DNA of 9,981 nucleotides, taken from Magnetococcales bacterium (GTDB lineage: Bacteria > Pseudomonadota > Magnetococcia > Magnetococcales > DC0425bin3). The DNA lies in assembly GCA_015229045.1 (NCBI GenBank), contig JADGCJ010000119.1, positions 1 to 9,981 on the forward strand, written 5' to 3'. The translations under genes and the position numbers were made by a program. The notes under the pieces were generated by a model that was not told the DNA's origin, did not search any database, and was given only the letters and a program-made list of their open reading frames with translations. Shown here in pieces: positions 1 through 5,050 of the stretch (its first letter is position 1; the number at the start of each line of letters is the position of its first letter).

Positions 1-98
1 TGTCCTGGACCTGTCCGGTCGCCAGCCCCCTGGACCCCGATTCGTTGCCGGGTGCCGAATGGTTACAGTCTCTCATGTCGATATTCATCCAGACTTGA
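1..98 (+). CDS. C-terminal end of an unidentified upstream gene (partial)
   Basis: An open frame enters from the left edge (first full codon at base 3) and ends at TGA 96-98; about 31 residues are visible, ending SLMSIFIQT. About three quarters of third codon positions are G or C, as in the genes downstream, whereas the alternative frame that stops at 107-109 is less GC-biased; that is the only reason to prefer this frame. I do not recognise the family. Its position 36 bases before cobD on the same strand makes another cobalamin-biosynthesis or related gene plausible, but this is inference only. The fragment is too short to assign a function. Confidence 0.35.
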   Translation, partial: SWTCPVASPLDPDSLPGAEWLQSLMSIFIQT

Positions 99-134
99 CG
101 CGCCCATGAAAAAACTGGATCTTCCTGACACGCC

Positions 135-1058
135 ATGGACCTTCTGTCAACCTGTCATGTCACTCTTCTTTTACCGGCCCTGTTGTTGGATCGCTGGCTG
201 GGAGAGCTGCGCTGTCACCACCCCCTGGTGGGTTTTGGCCTGTTGGCTCAACGGGTCGAGGCACGCTTCAATCGGCCTGCATCGGGTCGCTGGCCGGGTG
301 TGGTGGCAGTGGGGATTGTCGTTCTGCCCCCGGTGGTGGCGGTTCATTTCCTGGCGGCCATGCCTTCAGTCGGACCCCTGCTTGCGGTCGTGGTCCTTTA
401 TTTCTCCCTGGGACTGCGCAGTCTGGGTGACCATGGTCGGGCCATTGTCGCGGCGTGGCAGCGCGATGGAATCGCCGGAGCGCGTGGCCGGGTACGCCTG
501 GTGGTCAGCCGCGATACGGAGGCCCTGGATCCTCAAGGCGTGGCCCTGGCAGGCGTCGAATCCATGCTGGAAAACGGCTGCGATGCCGTTTTCGGTACCC
601 TTTTCTGGTTCCTGCTGGCCGGAGCGCCGGGTGCCCTGGCCTATCGACTGGTCAATACCCTGGATGCCATGTGGGGCTATCGCACCGAGCGATTTCTCAC
701 CTTTGGCTGGGCCGCAGCCCGTCTGGATGATGGGCTCAACTGGTTCCCGGCCCGGCTGACCGCCCTCACCTACGCCCTTGCGGGTCAAACCCGGAGTGCG
801 CTGCGAGCCTGGCGGCAACGTCCGACCTGGAAAAGTCCCAATGCCGGTATCGTCATGGCGACCGGCGCCGGTGCCCTGGGCATACAGTTGGGGGGGGCAG
901 CCCCCTATCACGGGCAGGTGCAGAGCCGTCCCCTCCTCGGCGTCGGCCCCCCACCATCGATGGACGACATCCTGCGGGCACTGTTTCTGGTCGAACGGGG
1001 CGCCTGGGGTTGGGGCGTGTTGGCTGGTCTCGTCTGGGGAGTGATCCACATTGCTTGA
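135..1058 (+). CDS. cobD: Adenosylcobinamide-phosphate synthase (CobD/CbiB)
   Basis: This integral inner-membrane enzyme joins adenosylcobyric acid to (R)-1-amino-2-propanol or its phosphate late in cobalamin synthesis. The 307-residue protein has near-normal family length and carries its conserved signatures: DRWLGE followed by HHPLVGFG near residues 19-35, SRDT...LD about 125-132, ESMLENGCDAVFGTLFW about 142-158, the NTLDAMWGYR segment about 174-183, FGWAAARLDD about 190-199, and SPNAG about 234-238. Hydrophobic stretches near residues 9-18, 56-75, 81-95, 152-170 and 291-304 fit membrane segments. ATG 135 is the first possible start, because an in-frame TGA lies at 126-128; no clear Shine-Dalgarno sequence precedes it. 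The last 8 bases overlap cobC, so the two are probably one operon with translational coupling. In the alternative naming scheme this protein is CbiB. The family call is firm; the start is fairly secure. Confidence 0.93.
   Translation: MDLLSTCHVTLLLPALLLDRWLGELRCHHPLVGFGLLAQRVEARFNRPASGRWPGVVAVGIVVLPPVVAVHFLAAMPSVGPLLAVVVLYFSLGLRSLGDHGRAIVAAWQRDGIAGARGRVRLVVSRDTEALDPQGVALAGVESMLENGCDAVFGTLFWFLLAGAPGALAYRLVNTLDAMWGYRTERFLTFGWAAARLDDGLNWFPARLTALTYALAGQTRSALRAWRQRPTWKSPNAGIVMATGAGALGIQLGGAAPYHGQVQSRPLLGVGPPPSMDDILRALFLVERGAWGWGVLAGLVWGVIHIA
1036..1053 (+). promoter_or_regulatory. Ribosome binding site and TTG start of cobC inside the cobD end
   Basis: GGGGAG at 1036-1041 lies 9 bases before TTG 1051-1053, inside the last codons of cobD. 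There is no in-frame ATG between here and the conserved HGG...LDLSTGINP region that begins at residue 4, so the TTG start is needed to include the family's normal N-terminus. Confidence 0.7.
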
Positions 1059-2022
1059 ACATGGTGGCCGCCTGCGCCAAACCGCCCTCGCCTACAACAT
1101 CCCCCTGGAGAGATGGCTGGATCTCTCCACCGGCATCAATCCTGATCCGTGGCCGGTGCCCGCCATTCCCGGCCCGCTCTGGAATCGCCTGCCGGAAGAG
1201 GCCGATGGCCTGGAAGCCGCCGCCCAGGCCTATTATCAAACCCCACACCTGTTGCCCACTGCCGGATCCCAGGCGGCCATTCAGGTTTTGCCGCGTCTGC
1301 TCGCCGGTCGGCGGGTGGGTATCCTCGGCCCCACTTATGCGGAGCATGCCCGCGCCTGGTCCATGGCCGGTCGCGACGTGGTGACCCTGCCGCATGACTC
1401 CCTGACCGCTCCCCCGGACAACATCGATATTCTGGTGGTGATCAACCCCAACAATCCGACCGGCCTGCGGCATCCACCGAAAACCCTCCTCGTCTGGGCC
1501 GATCAGATGGCCCGGAATCACCGCTGGCTGGTGGTGGACGAAGCCTTCATGGATGCCACACCGGAATGGAGTCTCTCGACCCGGACCGGCAGCCCGGGTT
1601 TGATTATTTTTCGTTCATTGGGCAAATTTTTTGGTTTGGCCGGGGCACGCTGCGGATTTTTGCTGGCCGCACCCGCTATACTGGACCAGGCGGCGGCATG
1701 GCTTGGTCCCTGGTCCATGCCCGGTCCCACCCGTCTGGTTGCCACGCTGGCCCTGGAGGATCGGGCCTGGCAGACGGCCACCCGTCAGCGTCTGGCCACG
1801 CATGCCGAACGCCTCTCCCGCTTGTTGACAGCCCATCATCTTGCCCCGTCAGGTGGCACCGACCTGTTTCAGTGGGTCATCACCCCGGATGCCCGGCGCA
1901 TTCAAGATCATCTGGCCCGTAGAGCCATTCTGGTGCGCGCTTTCGATGCCCCCGCCAGCCTGCGTTTCGGATTGCCCGGCAGGGAACTTGACTGGGAACG
2001 GCTGGATGACTCTCTCCCCTGA
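1051..2022 (+). CDS. cobC: CobC, PLP-dependent L-threonine-O-3-phosphate decarboxylase-type enzyme
   Basis: This fold-type I PLP enzyme (histidinol-phosphate aminotransferase-like) is called CobC in aerobic-type organisms and is equivalent to Salmonella CobD. It is expected to decarboxylate L-threonine phosphate to (R)-1-amino-2-propanol phosphate, the substrate of the CobD/CbiB step encoded just upstream. The 323 residues show the family N-terminus (HGGRLRQ, then LDLSTGINP at 24-32), Y96 in the GPTY motif, NPNNPTG at 132-138, D163 in VVDEAFMD, the SLGKFFGLAG loop with the PLP Schiff-base lysine K192, and the substrate carboxylate-binding arginine R305 in SLRFGLPG. All expected cofactor residues are present, so it looks intact. 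It is slightly shorter than many family members. The TTG start is supported by GGGGAG nine bases upstream. The symbol is ambiguous between naming systems; an aminotransferase acting on histidinol phosphate is less likely given the neighbour and motifs. Confidence 0.9.
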   Translation: MLEHGGRLRQTALAYNIPLERWLDLSTGINPDPWPVPAIPGPLWNRLPEEADGLEAAAQAYYQTPHLLPTAGSQAAIQVLPRLLAGRRVGILGPTYAEHARAWSMAGRDVVTLPHDSLTAPPDNIDILVVINPNNPTGLRHPPKTLLVWADQMARNHRWLVVDEAFMDATPEWSLSTRTGSPGLIIFRSLGKFFGLAGARCGFLLAAPAILDQAAAWLGPWSMPGPTRLVATLALEDRAWQTATRQRLATHAERLSRLLTAHHLAPSGGTDLFQWVITPDARRIQDHLARRAILVRAFDAPASLRFGLPGRELDWERLDDSLP

Positions 2023-2063
2023 ATGTTGCCAGATTGATCAACCTTTCAGCATACCCCCCGTGG

Positions 2064-2086
2064 AACGACCATTTTAGGATCGTTTT
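2064..2086 (+). terminator. Probable rho-independent terminator of the cob pair
   Basis: AACGACC (2064-2070) pairs with GGATCGTT (2077-2084) across the loop ATTTTA, with one bulged A. The right arm runs into a short T run, 2083-2086. It lies 42 bases after the cobC stop. The stem is modest and the T run short, so termination may be partial. Confidence 0.45.
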
Positions 2087-2181
2087 GATGAATAATTCGG
2101 CATCCTGCCCCCCCTGGGCCTGTGTCCCCCATGGTTGACACAACCGATCACCCATGAGGAGAAACCCTGCAAGGTTTTCAT

Positions 2182-2198
2182 CTTGAAATCATTTCAAG
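2182..2198. promoter_or_regulatory. Perfect 17-base palindrome, candidate operator or activator site
   Basis: CTTGAAAT, a single C, then ATTTCAAG: both 8-base arms are exact reverse complements. Its centre is about 72 bases before the transcription start predicted from the sigma-54-type promoter, a position compatible with a bacterial enhancer-binding activator. It does not match the NtrC consensus that I know. The binding protein is unknown. Confidence 0.5.
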
Positions 2199-2235
2199 GC
2201 TTCTGGCGTGACGAAATGACCTGATTCTTTGTAAA

Positions 2236-2251
2236 CGGCATGAGTATTGCA
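2236..2251 (+). promoter_or_regulatory. Candidate sigma-54 (RpoN) promoter of the TorF-family gene
   Basis: The -24 element CGGCATG (2236-2242) and the -12 element TTGCA (2247-2251) have the invariant GG (2237-2238) and GC (2249-2250) exactly 10 bases apart, as sigma-54 holoenzyme requires. Transcription would start near 2261-2262, leaving a leader of about 145 bases. The call rests on pattern match only. Confidence 0.5.
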
Positions 2252-2278
2252 TACAGCTTGGGTACCGTGATCATTCGG

Positions 2279-2377
2279 TCGCCGATACGCGGCGATGCAC
2301 ACGACCATCAGGACATGTTTACCGTGAAAGTCGCGTAGCGACTCTCAAGATCGGAGGGTGGCGGGAGGCTTCCCCCA
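2279..2377 (+). other. Three hairpins in the leader of the TorF-family gene
   Basis: TCGCCG/CGGCGA (2279-2284 with 2290-2295), AGTCGC/GCGACT (2329-2334 with 2338-2343, loop GTA), and TGG-C-GGGA/TCCCCCA (2359-2366 with 2371-2377, one bulged C). They lie between the predicted start site and the ribosome binding site. None resembles a riboswitch class I know. They could stabilise the mRNA or control translation. Confidence 0.4.
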
Positions 2378-2405
2378 TCCATGAAAATCAGAAGGAATCG
2401 ACATC

Positions 2406-3191
2406 ATGCGCAATTCGACTCGACTCATGCTGGGATTGGCAACAGCGTGTCTGGCAGCCGCTCCCTCCGCCAACGCCGAAACCAAGGCGGGAGATTTCAC
2501 CTTCACCTCGAACGTGTCGCTGACCAGCGACTATGTCTGGAGAGGCATCTCGCAGAGCAACAGGAGTCCTGCCATCCAGGGTGGTTTCAAGGTGGCGCAT
2601 GAGTTGGGTTTCTATGCAAGCGTCTGGGGCAGCAATGTCGATTTTGGCAACGGCGCAACGACGGTCGATGGCGGCTTGCCCCATCTGGAAATGGACCTCA
2701 CGGGTGGCTTCACCAAGGAGTTTCCCAATGGCGTGAGCATCGATCTTGGTTTGCTTCATTACAACTATCCTGGCTCGTCCAGGCAGCTGGGAGCCAACTT
2801 CAACGAGTACTATTTCGGGTTGGGCTACAAACTGATGGGCGTGGGTTTGAGCACGAAGTACTCCTACTCTCCCGATTATACGGGTTCGACCAATGCCGCA
2901 GGGGTGTTGACAGCAGACCAGTCGGCCTCCTACATCGAAGGCCAGGCCGATTATGAGTTCCCGTTCAAGATCAAGGGATTGGCTCACTACGGCTACTCGT
3001 TCGGCGACTATTTCAGGGTGCCGGGTTCCTCAAGAGGGTATGGAGACTATCGTCTTGGCCTGACCAAGGAGCTGGTGGGGCTCGACTTTGGTCTCAATCT
3101 GTACGGAACGGATGGCAATGGAAAAAACTATGTCGGAACCCCCCGCCTGGCGGCCAAACGCCTGGTCCTGAGTGTCAGCAAAGAGTTTTAG
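2406..3191 (+). CDS. TorF-family (gcw_chp) putative outer-membrane porin
   Basis: The 261-residue protein begins with a clear Sec signal peptide: positive residues at 2 and 6, a hydrophobic stretch about 7-19, and probable cleavage after A24 in the ANA site. The mature start has the family hallmark, SNVSLTSDYVWRGISQS, followed by the AIQGGF and GFYASVWGSNVDF segments. Alternating hydrophobic and polar residues with many aromatics suggest a beta-barrel, and the terminal phenylalanine (SVSKEF) is the usual outer-membrane sorting signal. Transport substrate is not known for the family; relatives are sometimes found near glnK-amtB nitrogen genes, which are not seen here. ATG 2406 has AAGGA nine bases upstream. 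It is flanked by its own candidate sigma-54 promoter and a strong terminator, so it is probably transcribed alone. Family call firm, function open. Confidence 0.87.
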   Translation: MRNSTRLMLGLATACLAAAPSANAETKAGDFTFTSNVSLTSDYVWRGISQSNRSPAIQGGFKVAHELGFYASVWGSNVDFGNGATTVDGGLPHLEMDLTGGFTKEFPNGVSIDLGLLHYNYPGSSRQLGANFNEYYFGLGYKLMGVGLSTKYSYSPDYTGSTNAAGVLTADQSASYIEGQADYEFPFKIKGLAHYGYSFGDYFRVPGSSRGYGDYRLGLTKELVGLDFGLNLYGTDGNGKNYVGTPRLAAKRLVLSVSKEF

Positions 3192-3202
3192 ATCACCCCC
3201 CC

Positions 3203-3242
3203 GGGTGGGGAGATTCCACTCCCCTTCTCCCCACCCACTTTT
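3203..3242 (+). terminator. Rho-independent terminator after the TorF-family gene
   Basis: GGGTGGGGAG (3203-3212) and CTCCCCACCC (3227-3236) are perfect 10-base complements with a 14-base loop, followed by a T run at 3239-3242. The left arm can alternatively pair with CTCCCC at 3219-3224, forming a shorter 6-base stem. It starts 12 bases after the stop codon. Confidence 0.75.
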
Positions 3243-3332
3243 CCTCTCTCTTGACCTGCTTTTCGCTTTCCCCCTCCCGACTTTTTTTTTCCTGGTTTCT
3301 CATGCCCGGGTCGCGGGCTTTCCCCCATGACA

Positions 3333-3348
3333 TGGCCGTGTTTTTGCT
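3333..3348 (+). promoter_or_regulatory. Candidate sigma-54 (RpoN) promoter of the LbtU-like gene
   Basis: TGGC (3333-3336) and TTGCT (3344-3348) place the invariant GG (3334-3335) and GC (3346-3347) exactly 10 bases apart. Both core elements match the consensus; only the ACG after TGGC differs. Transcription would start near 3358, giving a leader of about 245 bases. Confidence 0.55.
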
Positions 3349-3354
3349 AGGAGT

Positions 3355-3381
3355 CAGACGATGTCTCATCAGGCTCGTCTG
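3355..3381 (+). repeat. Inverted repeat at the predicted 5' end of the LbtU-like transcript
   Basis: CAGACGA (3355-3361) and TCGTCTG (3375-3381) are perfect complements around a 13-base loop. The repeat begins almost exactly at the start site predicted from the sigma-54-type promoter, so it would form a 5'-terminal hairpin or, as DNA, an operator overlapping the start. Confidence 0.4.
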
Positions 3382-3603
3382 CATAGAGGGTGAACCATGG
3401 CGCCCAGCCACCATCTCCCCAAGACCCTGACTGAATAAGCCACGGAAAAGGCAGAAGATATCTCCCAAGGAAGGGTTCCCGGCTCACTTGAATGGGCATC
3501 GGGAAAACGACCAGGCTTTTCGTCGTGTTCGACCAGGAGCGTCAACAATCCGAACACCAGGAGAGCCAAGAAATGTCATCCGGAGTGGGAGAGAACAATC
3601 GCC

Positions 3604-4839
3604 ATGAAAAGCACGAAAAAGATGAGGTTGTTGGCCATGACACTGCCCATGGCCATGGGAGCCACCGCCACGGCATTTGCCGCAGACCTGCCCAGCCGCG
3701 AAGAGATGTGGCAGATCATCCAGAAACAGCAACGCGAACTGGATGCCCTGAAAACCCAGGTCAACCAGCCCCGCCAGGAGGCGGCCAGTTCCGCCCCCCA
3801 GGAAGCAGCCAAAGAAGCGAGCAAAGAGTCGGGCAAAGGTGAAGCGAACTGGTCGGAAAAAATCAAATTCGGTGGTCTGGTCAAGATCGATGCCATGGCT
3901 TCCGGCAAGGACATCAAAGGCAATGTGCGTTCCAGCGATATTTACATCTCGGAGGCACACCTGACAGCCGATGCCGCCATCAACGAGTGGACCAAGGGTC
4001 ATGTACAGATCATCTATGAAAAAGGCATCGACGATGGTCCTCCGGCCGACAAGACCCGTGTTCGCCTGGACGAAGCCACCATCACCCTGGGCAATACCGA
4101 GCGCTTTCCGCTCTTCCTGACCGCAGGACGCATGATCACCCCCCTCACCACCTATGCTACCACCCTGATCGACGATCCTCTGACCCTGACCTTGGCCAGA
4201 GCCAAGGAGACGGTCGGTCTGGTCGGCTTCGAGAGTCAGGGTGTCTATGGCTCGGCCTGGCTCTTCAATGGCGATATCAATCGCACCGGACAGCCCGATA
4301 CGGCCTCACAGGGTGGTGCCAGTCTCGGCTACAAGCTGGAAAACAAGGGTATGGATTTGAAACTGGATGCAGGTGTCGGCTATACCAGCAGCCTGGATGA
4401 CTCCGGTACCGTCTCCGCCGTACCGACCGTGCTTGCCGGGGTCAAGGATCGTGTATCCGCAGTGGCTGCCCATGCCAATGTCAACTGGAACAAGTGGACC
4501 TTCAACGGCGAATATGTCACCGCGACGGACAATTTCCAGGTCGGTGAACTTTCCTTCAAGGGACAAGGTGCCAAACCCAGGGCCTGGAATACCGAGGTGG
4601 GCTACACCCTCAATCTGCTCAACAAGGAGACCACCCTCTCCCTCGCCTATCAAGGCACCCGGGAAGCCCTGGCCGTCGCCCTGCCCGAAAAGCGCTACCT
4701 GGCGGGCGTCTCCGTGGGACTCTTCGACCATACCTATCTCAAGTTCCAATATTACAGGGACAAGGACTACGAAACCTCCGTCGGTGGTACCGGCAGAAGT
4801 GTCGATGTCGGCAAGACCGAGCTGGTCGTCGATTTCTGA
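3604..4839 (+). CDS. LbtU-family siderophore-porin-like outer-membrane protein
   Basis: The 411-residue protein has a Sec signal peptide (KKMR, then a hydrophobic core about 9-26, probable cleavage after A26 in the AFA site). Residues about 31-55 form a short periplasmic coiled coil (EEMWQIIQKQQRELDALK), then an Ala/Glu/Lys-rich linker to about residue 82. The rest looks like a beta-barrel ending in the sorting signal VVDF. Landmarks of the LbtU family include the DPLTLTLARAKETVGLVGFE region (191-210), GVYGSAWLFNGD (213-224) and a late LPEKRYLAG segment. LbtU was described as a legiobactin siderophore receptor in Legionella; here siderophore uptake is only inferred from the family, and no siderophore genes are near. 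Unlike TonB-dependent receptors it has no plug domain. GGGAGAG 10 bases before ATG 3604 supports the start. It probably forms a single-gene unit. Confidence 0.82.
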   Translation: MKSTKKMRLLAMTLPMAMGATATAFAADLPSREEMWQIIQKQQRELDALKTQVNQPRQEAASSAPQEAAKEASKESGKGEANWSEKIKFGGLVKIDAMASGKDIKGNVRSSDIYISEAHLTADAAINEWTKGHVQIIYEKGIDDGPPADKTRVRLDEATITLGNTERFPLFLTAGRMITPLTTYATTLIDDPLTLTLARAKETVGLVGFESQGVYGSAWLFNGDINRTGQPDTASQGGASLGYKLENKGMDLKLDAGVGYTSSLDDSGTVSAVPTVLAGVKDRVSAVAAHANVNWNKWTFNGEYVTATDNFQVGELSFKGQGAKPRAWNTEVGYTLNLLNKETTLSLAYQGTREALAVALPEKRYLAGVSVGLFDHTYLKFQYYRDKDYETSVGGTGRSVDVGKTELVVDF

Positions 4840-4865
4840 GTTCCCGCCGTACCTGACCGATCCTG

Positions 4866-4913
4866 CCATCCACACCCGACTCCGGGCCTGCCTGCGGGTC
4901 CGGGTGTGGATGG
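4866..4913 (+). terminator. Strong hairpin after the LbtU-like gene, probable terminator
   Basis: CCATCCACACCCG (4866-4878) and CGGGTGTGGATGG (4901-4913) are perfect 13-base complements, and the 22-base loop can form further GC pairs. It lies 26 bases after the stop codon. There is no T run afterwards on either strand, so it may act as a factor-assisted terminator or as a 3'-end stabiliser rather than a classical intrinsic terminator. Confidence 0.6.
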
Positions 4914-4959
4914 AGTCTCTCCGAAGTGACCCGCCTTGCAGAACCACAGCGCTTTTCGA

Positions 4960-4988
4960 TTGACTGGTTGGCAGAACGTCATCATGAT
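4960..4988 (+). promoter_or_regulatory. Candidate sigma-70 promoter of the hybrid kinase gene
   Basis: TTGACT (4960-4965) and CATGAT (4983-4988) are 17 bases apart, matching 5 of 6 and 4 of 6 consensus bases. Transcription would start near 4995, leaving a leader of about 55 bases. The -10 element overlaps the palindrome ATCATGAT (4981-4988), which recurs upstream of the cyclase gene. Confidence 0.35.
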
Positions 4989-5050
4989 CTGAACCTCGCC
5001 ACGTCAATTGGTTCCGCTTCCAGTCCGAGACGGATGCGCGGCGACCAGAA

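Larger units (their letters stand above)
2023..2405 (+). other. Intergenic region with a regulatory leader for the TorF-family gene
   Basis: This 383-base gap has no convincing gene on either strand. In order it holds the cob terminator (2064-2086), a small inverted repeat GGTTG-ACA-CAACC (2133-2145), a perfect 17-base palindrome (2182-2198), a sigma-54-type promoter (2236-2251), three hairpins in the predicted leader (2279-2295, 2329-2343, 2359-2377), and the ribosome binding site AAGGA at 2392-2396. The region from about 2160 to 2275 is visibly less GC-rich than the flanking genes, as expected for control DNA. I see no cobalamin riboswitch. Confidence 0.6.
3192..3603 (+). other. Intergenic region with terminator, pyrimidine tract and long leader
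   Basis: This 412-base gap has no convincing gene. It holds the terminator at 3203-3242, a strongly pyrimidine-rich stretch from about 3219 to 3300 with a run of T near 3282-3290, a GCCCG/CGGGC hairpin (3304-3318) followed by TTT, a sigma-54-type promoter (3333-3348), an inverted repeat (3355-3381), and an unassigned leader down to the ribosome binding site GGGAGAG at 3587-3593. The octamer CGACCAGG occurs twice, at 3508-3515 and 3530-3537. A reading frame starting at 3492 runs on into the next gene but resembles no protein I know. Confidence 0.6.

Noticed and set aside
52..759. A 235-residue + strand frame overlapping cobD
   Set aside because: It is rich in Trp, Cys and Arg, as out-of-frame readings of GC-rich genes usually are, while the cobD frame has the family motifs.
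2133..2145. TTGACA within GGTTG-ACA-CAACC as a -35 promoter element
   Set aside because: No acceptable -10 hexamer lies 16-18 bases downstream; the sequence is better noted only as a small inverted repeat.
2023..2405. Possible cobalamin riboswitch near the cob genes
   Set aside because: I could not find a B12-box-like sequence, and the region follows rather than precedes the cob genes.
3304..3321. GCCCG/CGGGC hairpin followed by TTT as a second terminator
   Set aside because: The stem is only 5 base pairs and the T run is 3; a much stronger terminator already lies at 3203-3242.
3508..3537. Direct repeat CGACCAGG, two copies 22 bases apart
   Set aside because: Only two copies of 8 bases, with no further copies or promoter relation, so chance is the simplest explanation.
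3492..3842. A 116-residue + strand frame starting before the LbtU-like gene
   Set aside because: Most of it is an out-of-frame reading of the signal peptide and coiled coil of the LbtU-like protein; the His-rich look comes from that overlap, and it has no convincing ribosome binding site.
3484..4002. A 172-residue - strand frame across the leader and start of the LbtU-like gene
   Set aside because: Antisense to the signal peptide and coiled-coil region, with no recognisable domain or good start context.
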